12,993 bases of DNA from Clostridiales bacterium UBA1779 (lineage in GTDB: Bacteria > Bacillota > Clostridia > Oscillospirales > CAG-272): assembly GCA_002314565.1 (NCBI GenBank), contig DCGL01000041.1, positions 1 to 12,993 of the forward strand, read 5' to 3'. Made by a program: the position numbers and the translations under genes. The notes below the pieces were generated by a model. It was not told the DNA's origin. It saw only the letters and a list, made by a program, of their open reading frames with translations, and did not search any database. Positions 1 to 7,686 of this stretch are shown piece by piece (position 1 is the first letter of the stretch; every line of letters begins with the position of its first letter).

Positions 1-173
1 TATGCGATTGCTTTAAGTACAGAACAAAAATGGATAACGAAATTTTCGCAAAAGCAATTAACGCTTATGCCGCCGACAAAAATAAGAATCTTCCCAATCT
101 CAGCAAATATGCCAAATCGCTGAAAGTGCATAAGAAGGTAACCGATATGATGGAGGTGCTGCTGAATGGCTGA
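1..173 (+). CDS. AbiEi-family antitoxin, C-terminal fragment (5' end outside window)
   Basis: An open frame enters from the left edge and stops with TGA at 171-173, giving about 57 residues. The tail contains a KMDNEIFAKAINAYAADKN stretch, then NLPNLSKYAKSLKVHKKV and TDMMEVLL. This resembles the helical C-terminus of AbiEi-type antitoxins, where a basic helix (YAK.L.V.KK) is followed by a short last helix. The stop overlaps the start of the next gene by 8 bases (ATGGCTGA), which implies translational coupling, the usual layout of antitoxin before toxin in abiE operons. In characterised systems AbiEi binds DNA through an N-terminal winged helix and represses its own operon, but that part lies outside the window. 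The assignment rests on the short tail and on the identity of the downstream gene. Confidence 0.7.
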   Translation, partial: CDCFKYRTKMDNEIFAKAINAYAADKNKNLPNLSKYAKSLKVHKKVTDMMEVLLNG

Positions 174-1059
174 TATAGGTGCATCGGTAATTGCAAAGCT
201 CAAAAACAAGGCAAAGGAATCCGGCAGGAGTAATCAGCTTTGTATGCAGCTTTTCTGTCAGGAGGAGTATCTTCGCCGCCTTGAAAAATCGAAATATGCA
301 AACAATTTTGTGCTGAAGGGTGGGCTTTTTCTCTACACTCTTACCGAATTTGACAGTCTCGTAACGGTTGACGTTGATTTTATGCTGAGGAAAATCCCGA
401 ATACTCCCGAAAAGCTTCAAGAAGTAATTAATGAGATAATCAACTCCGACAATACCAACGATTTCATTACATTTGAAATTAAAAGTATCTCTCCCATTTC
501 GGTTAATAAACAATATCCCGGCATTCACGCCGATATTGTTGCACGCATCAAGAATACGAGAACCCCCTTCGGTATTGATTTCGGTATCGGTGATATTATT
601 GTCCCCGAATCTAAAAAGAGAAGGATTCCGACACAGCTTCCCGATTTCCCGTCCCCTGTTGTTCAAACATATTCCATTGAAACAACGGTCGCAGAAAAGA
701 TTGATGCTATTTTGAGTCTCATGGAATTTTCGAGTCGTATGAAGGACTATTACGATATTTGGTATCTTGCCAATAAGTTTGATTTTGACGGCAAAGTACT
801 TGCCGAAGCAATGAAAAAGACCTTTGATAACAGAGAAAGAGCGTTTGATTTGTCGCAGTTTAATCAGGTAATCGCCTTCGACGGCGATGATGCCATGCAA
901 AAGAAATGGACGGCATTCTGCAAAAAAGTCAGTGCTGATAACGAATTCACTGCTGTGATAAAAATGATAGATACATTCCTTTCGGAACCTTTTAAGGCAG
1001 TTCTGGCGGAAAAAGAATTTAGTAAAACTTGGAGCGTCGCAGACCACTGCTGGCAGTAA
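166..1059 (+). CDS. AbiEii/AbiGii-family nucleotidyltransferase toxin
   Basis: This 297-residue protein is of typical length for the AbiEii toxin of type IV toxin-antitoxin / abortive-infection systems, which are DNA-polymerase-beta-like nucleotidyltransferases acting in the cytoplasm. Visible motifs are FVLKGG at 48-53, the metal-binding pair in VDVDF (D69, D71), a possible third acidic residue in FGIDFG (D138), VAEK at 175-178, and RMKDYYD at 191-197, whose K193-D194 fits the conserved R-x-K-D motif. All expected catalytic residues appear present, so the toxin may be active. The ATG at 166 lies inside the end of the antitoxin gene. There is no good separate ribosome binding site, although GGAGG at 152-156 can serve. 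No promoter lies between the two genes. In characterised AbiE pairs the toxin is bacteriostatic and restricts phage. The natural substrate here cannot be told from sequence. Confidence 0.88.
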   Translation: MADIGASVIAKLKNKAKESGRSNQLCMQLFCQEEYLRRLEKSKYANNFVLKGGLFLYTLTEFDSLVTVDVDFMLRKIPNTPEKLQEVINEIINSDNTNDFITFEIKSISPISVNKQYPGIHADIVARIKNTRTPFGIDFGIGDIIVPESKKRRIPTQLPDFPSPVVQTYSIETTVAEKIDAILSLMEFSSRMKDYYDIWYLANKFDFDGKVLAEAMKKTFDNRERAFDLSQFNQVIAFDGDDAMQKKWTAFCKKVSADNEFTAVIKMIDTFLSEPFKAVLAEKEFSKTWSVADHCWQ

Positions 1060-1082
1060 GTCCGTTTTTTGTGACATAGATT

Positions 1083-1569
1083 GTGAGAAAATATTATAAG
1101 CTTAATCCTTCAATTACTGACTATCAAAAAACATATCCAAAAGACAATCTCGAAATAAATATTTTTAGAATTGATGACTATCAAAAAATGATGGAAGCAC
1201 TTGTCCATCCGTATGATATAATTTATTATTTACAGGAACGGTACTCCCGAACAGTTGGCAGAAGAACAGGCTTTTCTTCAAAAGAACGATATTACTGCAA
1301 ACATGGCGGTGAAACGGGAATACAATTTTAAGGGAGACAAAGCAAAGGTTTTCAAGAGAGCAAAATAAATTTTCGGCGAGTACTGGCTCGAAAATCTGAA
1401 ATCGCTCGGTGTAAACCGTATGATGAAGAATTTCTCGAAAGACTTTCCCGTCAATTTTCTTGAAAATGCCGATGCTGACTGGCTCGGACTGAAGGTTGCT
1501 TTGAAACAAAACAAGCAAGGTAACCCACACAAACGGAAAAGGAGTAGCCTCTTTCGAGACTACTCCTGA
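1083..1569 (+). pseudogene. decayed gene of unknown function
   Basis: A GTG-started frame (82 codons, to 1331) gives a protein-like N-terminus with YYKLNPSITDYQKTY and DDYQKMMEALVHPYDIIYYL. After about position 1237 it turns into composition unlike its own start. From 1237 the +1 frame continues with plausible protein (NGTPEQLAEEQAFLQKNDIT, then FKGDKAKVFKRAK). It meets an in-frame TAA at 1366-1368, then continues with IFGEYWLENLKSLGVNRMMK and ends at 1567-1569. I read this as one ancestral gene broken by a frameshift or small deletion near 1237 and by a nonsense codon. No family was recognised. It starts 23 bases after the AbiEii gene without a promoter. The last codons overlap the terminator of the opposite-strand operon, so the true ancestral 3' end may lie earlier. 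A single short intact gene at 1083-1331 is the alternative. Confidence 0.5.
1537..1566 (-). terminator. Rho-independent terminator of the peptidase-oxidoreductase operon
   Basis: Read on the minus strand, GGAGTAG-T-CTC, loop GAAA, GAG-G-CTACTCC form an 11-bp stem with one U-G wobble and a GNRA tetraloop. TTTT follows at once. It lies about 60 bases past the stop of the Gfo/Idh gene. On the plus strand there is no T-run after the stem, so it should act on the minus strand only. Confidence 0.75.
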
Positions 1570-1624
1570 CTCCGAAGTAAAATACTTCCTTGTAAACCCG
1601 TGACTATGCCGCCCGGAAAGTTTT

Positions 1625-2833
1625 TTATTTGCCTGTATAGGGAAGTTCTGAAGGAAGTGTTGCTCCGTTTCCGTTATCATCGGGGAAGGGAGTGAGGTCG
1701 TCCTTCAGGCATTCGGCTCTGTCCTTCATATCTCTGAAATCGGGGACTCTGAAGTTTTCACCATGATGCAGGCAGCTTCTCCATGCGAGAATTGCGGTTG
1801 CTGACATGGCAACGCTTCTGTATACGTCAAAGAAAGGATCAACTCCTTTTACGAAATAATCGTACATACGAAGTGAAACCCAGGTGTCTCCGCCGCCGTG
1901 ACCGCCGGAAGCGGCAATCTTGCCGTAGTCACCGAAATCGCCCTGGCTTACGACGTAATTCGTTTCCTGGGGTTCATCCTCGGGCTTTGTATGAGCAAAG
2001 TACATTTTTCTGACTCCGCCGCCGACAACGCCGGTGGTTTCAACGCTTGCCTTTTCACCGACGAGACGGTATCTGCTGTAATCGCTGGCCATGGCGGTGC
2101 AGCCTGTGAAGCGGGCAATCATTCCGTTGCTCATTTCGCAGAACATAATTGCCGTGCAGTCGCAGTTGTGACGTGAGTCACCGACAAGCTCGTGAAGCAT
2201 CGGGGACGTTGAAGCTCTGGCAGAAACGTATTCCGGCATTGAGCCTGTTGCAAACATAAGCGGACCCATGGCATGGGTGAGGTAATATGTTCTGGGAAGA
2301 TAGCATCTCCAGTGATAAGGGGATGAAGCGGAAAGAGCTCTCAGGCCGGCAGCAGGGCCGGAGTGATTGTATTCGCCCTCTGCATAAACAACCTTGCCCA
2401 TCTTGCCGCTGGCTGCAAATTTGTTCATTTCAAGGTTCGGGGCGGCAAAGGGGTAGTTTTCTGCGAGCATAAATTTGCGTCCGGTTCTTTCAACGGCTTC
2501 GACAAGCTCGACGCATTCCTTAAGTGTGGATGCTGCCGTGCATTCGCTGATGACGTCCATTCCGGCTTCCATGCACTTTATGGCAAAAGGAGTATGTTCA
2601 TAGAAGTAATTGGCAAGGAATACGGCGTTCATTCCGTTTTCTTTTCCGTATGTGAGGAAGGAATCGAAATCTGCGAAAACGGGGGTTCCGGGGAACTTCT
2701 CGGCGGTTTTCAGTGTTTCGATGTCCTTGTCACAGATGGCAACAAGATCAAATCTGTCGGTGAGTTTGGCGAAAATCTGCGCATAGTTTGCGCCGCGTCT
2801 TGCACCGAAGACGCCTATTCTGACTTTTTCCAT
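1625..2833 (-). CDS. Gfo/Idh/MocA-family NAD(P)-dependent oxidoreductase
   Basis: This 402-residue protein has an N-terminal Rossmann fold: strand and loop VRIGVFGARRGANYA at 4-18, and VAICDKD at 31-37 ending the second strand with acidic residues that fit NAD(H) binding. FLANYFYEHTPFAI (72-85) matches the family segment before the catalytic region. The usual E-K-P motif appears here as ISECTAAS (95-102), so cysteine stands where the family's conserved lysine normally is. AENYPF at 124-129 and YLTHAMGPL around H187 fit the C-terminal alpha/beta substrate domain. Family members oxidise or reduce sugars, inositols or sugar-derived acids. The substrate here is unknown. The start at 2833 is supported by AAAGGAG at about 2840-2846. 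It is the second gene of an operon, 38 bases behind the M20 peptidase, and ends at the terminator at 1537-1566. Confidence 0.88.
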   Translation of the reverse strand: MEKVRIGVFGARRGANYAQIFAKLTDRFDLVAICDKDIETLKTAEKFPGTPVFADFDSFLTYGKENGMNAVFLANYFYEHTPFAIKCMEAGMDVISECTAASTLKECVELVEAVERTGRKFMLAENYPFAAPNLEMNKFAASGKMGKVVYAEGEYNHSGPAAGLRALSASSPYHWRCYLPRTYYLTHAMGPLMFATGSMPEYVSARASTSPMLHELVGDSRHNCDCTAIMFCEMSNGMIARFTGCTAMASDYSRYRLVGEKASVETTGVVGGGVRKMYFAHTKPEDEPQETNYVVSQGDFGDYGKIAASGGHGGGDTWVSLRMYDYFVKGVDPFFDVYRSVAMSATAILAWRSCLHHGENFRVPDFRDMKDRAECLKDDLTPFPDDNGNGATLPSELPYTGK

Positions 2834-2871
2834 TTTAAGTCTCCTTTATATCCGCAAAAGCGAGATAATTT

Positions 2872-4008
2872 TTATTTTGCAAAAATCCGAAGCAGGGTCT
2901 CGCGCATAATATCGAGTCTCTGTTCGATTGAGTCGATAATAAGATATTCGTCCACTGTGTGAAGCAGGCTTCCGCAGGGACCGCAGCCGTCAACGGTGGG
3001 ACAGTCGTGAAGGGCGATGAAGTTGCCGTCGGAGCCTCCGCCCGTGCAGAGCATTTCGATGGGAGCGTTCAGGTCACGTCCGACGTTTTCCATCAGATGA
3101 ATAATCTCAAAGGTCTTTTCGTCGGGGGTCATGCAGGGACGGTTGGCCAGAAGAATGGACTCAATCGTCACGCGGCTGTCGTAGGGATGGTTCGGAATGT
3201 CGAGAATGTCTTTGTTGATTTCGGCAAGTCTTTCATTTGTCATGCAGCGAAGGGAAATCGTAAATTCGGCATAATCCGGAACGGAGCCGTTGTCGGCGCC
3301 GCCGTCAAAACGGCCGATGTTGATAGTCGTGCCTTCGTCAAGCAGGAAATATCTCTTATATAATTCGTCAACCCATCTTGAAAGCTCAAGAACGGCACTG
3401 GCACCCTTTTCGGGGCAGACTCCTGAATGAGCGGCGATGCCGTGGCACTTGATAAGGTAGTTGTTTCCGCCCTTTCTCTGGCTGACGAATTCTCTGTTGG
3501 CACGTCCCGGCTCGAAGAGGAAGCAGCGGTCTGACTTTTCGGCGAGCTCTTCAAAATAGTCGCGTGAATAGGTGCTTTTGAGCTCCTCATCCGAATTCAT
3601 TGCAACGCAGAAGGTAAAATTGAGTTCTCCTGCTTCTTTCATAAGCTTGAGAAGGTAGTAAATGAGAACACAGCCGCCCTTGCAGTCGATGCAGCCGGGA
3701 CCGCGGCCGTGTCCCTGTTCGTCGATGCGGAAGGGGCGTTCCTTGGCGGAGCCGGGAGCAAAAACGGTGTCCATATGTCCGACCAGAAGGACGTCATAAT
3801 GATCGCAGTCCGTGTTCGTTACCGTTACGAAGGGGGTGGCGTGATTGTTCTGATAATACTTGATTTCGGTCCTGAAACCGAGCTCGTCGTATTTCTTTTT
3901 GAAGAACTCGGCAACTTCGTTCGTGCCGACTTCAAAATAATGACCGGTGTCGATATTGACAACGGTTTCAAGATCTTTCAGGTAAGCCTGAAGGTCGAAA
4001 TTTTTCAT
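2872..4008 (-). CDS. M20-family zinc metallopeptidase (carboxypeptidase G2 / ArgE-DapE type)
   Basis: This 378-residue protein is of normal length for M20A peptidases, cytoplasmic two-zinc enzymes that cleave peptide or N-acyl amino-acid bonds. Ligand and catalytic residues are all visible: GHMDTV (H78, D80), CIDCKGG (bridging D108), NSDEE (general base E141, ligand E142), FEPGR (E166), and H350 in SLLHTVDEY. The lid/dimer domain spans roughly 180-290 with the AAHSG motif (H194). TGGGSDGNF at 322-330 is typical of the carboxypeptidase G2-like branch. No signal peptide is seen. The start at 4008 has CGGAG nine bases upstream and lies about 28 bases after the predicted transcription start. As first gene of a pair with an oxidoreductase, it may release an amino acid or deacylate a substrate that the oxidoreductase handles. 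That link is inference. Confidence 0.9.
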   Translation of the reverse strand: MKNFDLQAYLKDLETVVNIDTGHYFEVGTNEVAEFFKKKYDELGFRTEIKYYQNNHATPFVTVTNTDCDHYDVLLVGHMDTVFAPGSAKERPFRIDEQGHGRGPGCIDCKGGCVLIYYLLKLMKEAGELNFTFCVAMNSDEELKSTYSRDYFEELAEKSDRCFLFEPGRANREFVSQRKGGNNYLIKCHGIAAHSGVCPEKGASAVLELSRWVDELYKRYFLLDEGTTINIGRFDGGADNGSVPDYAEFTISLRCMTNERLAEINKDILDIPNHPYDSRVTIESILLANRPCMTPDEKTFEIIHLMENVGRDLNAPIEMLCTGGGSDGNFIALHDCPTVDGCGPCGSLLHTVDEYLIIDSIEQRLDIMRETLLRIFAK

Positions 4009-4043
4009 CTGTTGTACTCCGTTTATTATTTATTGACGTTAAA

Positions 4044-4072
4044 ATTGTAGCACTTTGTCATATGAAAGTCAA
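4044..4072 (-). promoter_or_regulatory. sigma-A promoter of the M20 peptidase operon
   Basis: On the minus strand, TTGACT (4067-4072), a 17-bp spacer and TACAAT (4044-4049) predict initiation near 4037, about 28 bases before the peptidase start codon. Its -35 box is 21 bases from the -35 box of the divergent hydrolase promoter. Confidence 0.75.
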
Positions 4073-4093
4073 GCAAAAGGATTGCTTTTTCTC

Positions 4094-4122
4094 TTGCCTT
4101 CGGGAGGGGATTGTGATATACT
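4094..4122 (+). promoter_or_regulatory. sigma-A promoter of the alpha/beta-hydrolase gene
   Basis: TTGCCT (4094-4099), a 17-bp spacer and TATACT (4117-4122) predict initiation near 4129. This places the ATGs at 4062 and 4125 upstream of or at the transcript start, and so decides for the ATG at 4161. Confidence 0.65.
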
Positions 4123-4160
4123 TAATGAACATCCAAAGAAAAACAAGGCAGGTATTTGAA

Positions 4161-5036
4161 ATGAGAGACGTTTGGTTCAAAATAAAGTACAATAACCGTG
4201 TCGACGACTGCACGGGGACTTCTCAGACTCAGGTTCAGGATGGGTATGAGGAGGCCGAAACTCAGGTTCTTCTGACACTTCCCGACAGTTATTCGGATAC
4301 GGGAGCCAAAACCCCGCTGATTTTCTCTGCTCACGGTTCCGGCGGAATCGTAAATCCCGATGAAGAAAAGGGACGCGGAGGCATCCGTTATCTGAACGAC
4401 GAAACTCTTGAAGCTTATGCCGCTTTCGATATTCACGGAACCCGTCCCGACGGCCGTTCATACGGCAACCGCAGATACGTCGAGGCAGTTTACAAGGCAT
4501 ATAATTATATTGTTGAAAATTACAACGTCGATCCGCGCCTCTACGTTATGGGCGCATCAATGGGCGGGGTCTGCGCTCTGAACTTCGTCAATTTCTATCC
4601 GAACATCGTCCGCTGCATCGGACTTTTCTATCCGAGAACCAATCTGCATCAGGAATATGTAAACGGAGTGCTTGAGCACGGTTCGTATGAGGAGGCCCAC
4701 AGACATAAGGACTTCTGCCTGACCGAGGTTATCGGCACCGAATACGGCTTCGACGATCCCTTCGTCTGGCAGGACGAGAAGGCAGTCGGCCTCAATCCCT
4801 GGCACAACCGCACCGTCGTTATCGACGGCAAGCGCTATTCGAACCTTCCTGCTCCCATCAAAATCTGGCACGGCGACATCGACCAGTCTGTTCAGTACAT
4901 TATGTCCGTCGAATACATTGCGGCGCTGCGCCGCTCCGGCTGCTACGCCGAGCTTCGCACCGTTCACGGCATCGGCCACAAGCAGAATGCCATGATGCAC
5001 GAAGAACTGAAGCTCTGGTTCGACAGATTCAGATAA
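4161..5036 (+). CDS. alpha/beta-hydrolase (esterase / prolyl-oligopeptidase-like)
   Basis: The 291-residue protein shows a complete serine-hydrolase triad: nucleophile elbow GASMGG (S133), acid in WHGDID (D239 or D241), and histidine in VHGIGHKQ (H273). SAHGSGG at 56-62 fits the oxyanion-hole loop. The overall plan resembles single-domain acyl esterases of the PHB-depolymerase / prolyl-oligopeptidase type, often active on acetylated or feruloylated sugars. There is no signal peptide, so it probably acts in the cytoplasm on imported compounds. The frame is open back to 4062, but the promoter at 4094-4122 makes the ATG at 4161 the likely start, with a weak AGGCAGG site about ten bases upstream. 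It is transcribed alone, divergent from the peptidase operon, and ends just before a bidirectional terminator. The substrate is not predictable. Confidence 0.82.
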   Translation: MRDVWFKIKYNNRVDDCTGTSQTQVQDGYEEAETQVLLTLPDSYSDTGAKTPLIFSAHGSGGIVNPDEEKGRGGIRYLNDETLEAYAAFDIHGTRPDGRSYGNRRYVEAVYKAYNYIVENYNVDPRLYVMGASMGGVCALNFVNFYPNIVRCIGLFYPRTNLHQEYVNGVLEHGSYEEAHRHKDFCLTEVIGTEYGFDDPFVWQDEKAVGLNPWHNRTVVIDGKRYSNLPAPIKIWHGDIDQSVQYIMSVEYIAALRRSGCYAELRTVHGIGHKQNAMMHEELKLWFDRFR

Positions 5037-5070
5037 TATTCGCAGCGTGCCCGGGGGCCGCACATCTATG

Positions 5071-5107
5071 AAAAATCGCTGAAAGCTCTGAGCTTTCAGC
5101 GATTTTT
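5071..5107. terminator. bidirectional Rho-independent terminator
   Basis: A perfect 17-bp stem, AAAAATCGCTGAAAGCT with its reverse complement, closes a 3-base CTG loop. Flanking A and T runs give a T-tail on both strands. It sits between the convergent hydrolase (stop at 5036) and STAS-kinase (stop at 5122) genes and should end both transcripts. Confidence 0.93.
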
Positions 5108-5121
5108 GTCTGTTTGGCATA

Positions 5122-6291
5122 TCAGAAGGTCAGGCTGTCAACCTTTGCAAGCTGGTTTTTGACAAGTGAAATGCACTTTGCAGTGACGGCTTCGGGGTTT
5201 TCGATGTCTTTGCGACGGCTGTAATGGCGTAAGAGACGTACGTAGCTGAGAAGCTTGACCTTGTCCTCGATGGCGGCGAGCTTGGCGGCATCGGTTTCAC
5301 CGACGTATTTTCGGAAGAAGCAGTTCCAGAACTTTTCGGTCAGTTCGAAGGGAAGACCGATGAAGTTTTCAACCATTGCGTGGTCAACTTCGCCGAAACC
5401 GACGTATGCAATGTGAATGTTTGCAAGCTCGAAAATCGGATGTCCGTGAGAGAGGGTGTCCATATCGATGAGAATGGTTTCACCGTTCTGAAGCATTACG
5501 TTGTTGGTATGGTAATCGCAGTGAAGCATATTGTCCGTGTCGGGAACGGCGTCAACCATGGTCCTGAGCTTTGCGTTTTCTTCGTCGCTCAGGAACTGTG
5601 CACAGTCGGCAAGCCACTTGCCGATAAGAATTTTTATGTCTGGCATTTCGTCCTTTTTGACTGTCGTGCCGTGAATGGTCTTGAGCAGGTCGGTGAAGAG
5701 CCCGGCATACTTTTCGAGTGTGGAATTGTCTTCAGCAATAAGTTCGGAGAAGGATTTTGCTTTAAGGAGTTCAAAAACCGAGCCGTAGGACTCCCCGACT
5801 TTTACGATTGCATATGAAATGGCAGTCGGGACGCCGAGCACGAATGCGCGTCTTGCGAGCTCCCTTTCTCTGTTGATGTCGGGTAAGCTGTCCGGATTCT
5901 TGTAAACCTTTACGGCGGTATCTTCGTTGAAGCGGTAAACGGTGCCCTTGGCTCCGCGGCCGATAACGACGCAGCCGTCCACGGACATCTTCTTGAATGC
6001 ACGCTCAACGGGTATTATTTCGGAAAATCCGGTCATTTCAAAGATGTCATAAACCTCGTCACTGACGTTAATGATTTTGAGCTCCGGATTCGTTTTGCGC
6101 ATACGAAGAATAACGCGAAGTCCGGCACTTGAGATGTATTCAAGCTTTTCGGCGTCAAATACGAGGTCACCTTCTTTGTTTGCATCTCTGAGGGAGACGA
6201 GTTCGGCTTCAATTGCCGGGGCGTTGACTGAATCTATTCTTCCGCCGAGGGTTACGGTAAGTTTATCTGCGGATTTATTGAAATCAAGCAT
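5122..6291 (-). CDS. STAS domain fused to an aminoglycoside-phosphotransferase-like kinase
   Basis: This 389-residue protein has two domains. Residues 1-100 form a STAS (anti-sigma-factor antagonist) fold. Its conserved loop reads EYISSAGLR (51-59), with S55 at the place where SpoIIAA-type proteins are phosphorylated. Residues about 105-385 form an APH/choline-kinase-type domain: glycine loop GRGAKGTVY (111-119), ATP lysine in AVKVY (K128), catalytic-loop HCDYHTNN (D259, N264) and metal-binding LIDMD (D276). The kinase part resembles families annotated as TIGR02172-like phosphotransferases. All catalytic residues are present, so it is probably active on a small molecule or on a protein. The start at 6291 is preceded by AAAGGA. 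The gap of 96 bases behind the MFS gene holds no T-tailed terminator, so cotranscription is possible. The true substrate and the purpose of the fusion are unknown. Confidence 0.85.
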   Translation of the reverse strand: MLDFNKSADKLTVTLGGRIDSVNAPAIEAELVSLRDANKEGDLVFDAEKLEYISSAGLRVILRMRKTNPELKIINVSDEVYDIFEMTGFSEIIPVERAFKKMSVDGCVVIGRGAKGTVYRFNEDTAVKVYKNPDSLPDINRERELARRAFVLGVPTAISYAIVKVGESYGSVFELLKAKSFSELIAEDNSTLEKYAGLFTDLLKTIHGTTVKKDEMPDIKILIGKWLADCAQFLSDEENAKLRTMVDAVPDTDNMLHCDYHTNNVMLQNGETILIDMDTLSHGHPIFELANIHIAYVGFGEVDHAMVENFIGLPFELTEKFWNCFFRKYVGETDAAKLAAIEDKVKLLSYVRLLRHYSRRKDIENPEAVTAKCISLVKNQLAKVDSLTF

Positions 6292-6344
6292 GGTTTTATC
6301 CTTTCGCTTACTTATTTCAGTGTGAATAATTTTGAAAAACGTTG

Positions 6345-6394
6345 TGATGCTTCCCGCGGGAACGCGGCGTGACTGATGCTTCTAAAATCAGTCA
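6345..6394. repeat. cluster of direct and inverted repeats between transporter and kinase genes
   Basis: TGATGCTTC occurs at 6345-6353 and again at 6374-6382. Between them is the perfect 12-bp palindrome TTCCCGCGGGAA (6351-6362). TGACTGAT (6370-6377) and ATCAGTCA (6387-6394) make an 8-bp stem over the transporter's stop codon. There is no T-run, so this is not a standard terminator. It could be an operator or an RNA-processing structure. Confidence 0.45.
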
Positions 6395-7650
6395 GGTCTG
6401 CGTTTCTTCCAGCTGCCACAGAGGGCGAAGCAGAGAATTGCGGCAGCGACGCCGGCCAGAGTCCAGACGAGAACCGTCATGTTCCATCCGGCGGAATTGG
6501 CGATGTTTCTGTAAAAAACGGTGAAAATTGCGGAGCCTATGAAAACCGTGCCGTTGAGAATTCCGGATACGATTGAAGAGGCACCGAGCTTTGCAAAGTG
6601 GAAGGGAGTGAAGGTCATAAGCATATTGTTCACACCCCACATGCAGGCGGTTGAAATCGCAATCATCAGAATAGACAGAATTGCAATCTTTGAACCCGTG
6701 ATGAAAATCAGGAAATTGCAGACGGCAGATATTCCCATCAGGGCACCGATTGTTGCCGCTTCATTGTCAAAGAATTTCTTGTTGAGGAAGATGCCGAAAT
6801 AAGGTCCTGCTACGGCAAAAACCGGAAGCAGGGTGCTGATGAGAGCTGAAATATCGGAGGTGTAATCAAAGCTGTCTGAAATATACGTCGGAACGTAAGC
6901 GATAACGGCTTCTTTGAGAGAACCGTTGAAGAACGATCCGAAGAGCATTACAAGCAGTCCTGCTGAGAAAAAGAAGGGAATCGTGAAACGGAATTTCTTC
7001 TTATTGTCTGAAGGAGCAATAATCTCAGCCTTTGTTTGCACTGCTTTTTCGTCAAGCCGTTTTGAGAAAACGAACATTGAGACTGTCCAGAGCAGAGCAC
7101 CGAGGCAGAGCAGCGAGCCCGAGAGTATGAAAACGTACTTCCAATTGTTTTCGGAAGCGGTTTTGAGCATAAAGAATGAGATCAGATAGCAGGAAATCGA
7201 ACCAACGGGGATTGACGGGGAGATATTTCCTGCCGCCTTTTCGCGTTCGCTCTTTCCAAGCCAGCTCGTGAAAATTGCAATTACCGACGGCCAGAGCATC
7301 GAACAGCAGAAACCGTTGAGTGCCCAGAGTATCAGATACAGATACTGGTTTCCGGCTACCGTCATAAGAATATTTATCAGGCCTGAGCCGAAAAGTCCTA
7401 TCGGAACCCAGTATTTGGGTGAGAATTTCGTAATGAGTATTCCGTTTATCAGCTGACCGGAACCGTACATAATCAGGTATGCAGCGGAAACGTATCCGTC
7501 AAACCCCTCATCGAACAGCCCCTGTGCCCCCATCGTTTTGAGGCAGGCAGAGAAGGTGTTTCTTCCGAGATATGAAAAGGCGTATGCCGCGAAAGTCAGC
7601 CAGAAGGCAATGCTTCCGATATTCAGGCTTTTTTTTGATTGAACGTTCAA
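6388..7650 (-). CDS. MFS transporter, organophosphate:phosphate antiporter-like
   Basis: The 420-residue integral membrane protein has about 12 hydrophobic helices and a central basic loop between helices 6 and 7. Near the N-terminus AAYAFSYLGRNTFSACL resembles the first helix of GlpT/UhpT-type carriers, where the arginine contacts the phosphate of the substrate, and LNGFCCSMLWPS fits helix 4-5 of the same group. It probably imports a sugar phosphate, glycerol phosphate or related anion, though many Clostridia members of this group are uncharacterised. The start is set at the TTG at 7648-7650, because CGGAGG lies six bases before it and the promoter at 7687-7715 predicts initiation near 7680, downstream of the alternative GTG at 7683. 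It follows the TIM-barrel gene on the same strand but has its own promoter. Confidence 0.82.
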   Translation of the reverse strand: MNVQSKKSLNIGSIAFWLTFAAYAFSYLGRNTFSACLKTMGAQGLFDEGFDGYVSAAYLIMYGSGQLINGILITKFSPKYWVPIGLFGSGLINILMTVAGNQYLYLILWALNGFCCSMLWPSVIAIFTSWLGKSEREKAAGNISPSIPVGSISCYLISFFMLKTASENNWKYVFILSGSLLCLGALLWTVSMFVFSKRLDEKAVQTKAEIIAPSDNKKKFRFTIPFFFSAGLLVMLFGSFFNGSLKEAVIAYVPTYISDSFDYTSDISALISTLLPVFAVAGPYFGIFLNKKFFDNEAATIGALMGISAVCNFLIFITGSKIAILSILMIAISTACMWGVNNMLMTFTPFHFAKLGASSIVSGILNGTVFIGSAIFTVFYRNIANSAGWNMTVLVWTLAGVAAAILCFALCGSWKKRRPD

Positions 7651-7686
7651 AGAATGCCTCCGAAAATCAAATAAATACAACACTTA

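Noticed and set aside
100..1077. 325-codon open frame on the minus strand
   Set aside because: It lies antisense to the AbiEii gene, which has all catalytic motifs. Its own translation has no recognisable motif and a Cys/Phe-rich, shadow-like composition.
2363..2962. 199-codon open frame on the plus strand
   Set aside because: It is antisense to the oxidoreductase gene and crosses the intergenic region and the end of the peptidase gene. No motif or start signal was seen.
4062..4160. Longer N-terminus of the alpha/beta-hydrolase
   Set aside because: The extension overlaps both divergent promoters and lies upstream of the predicted transcript start. The added residues are not protein-like.
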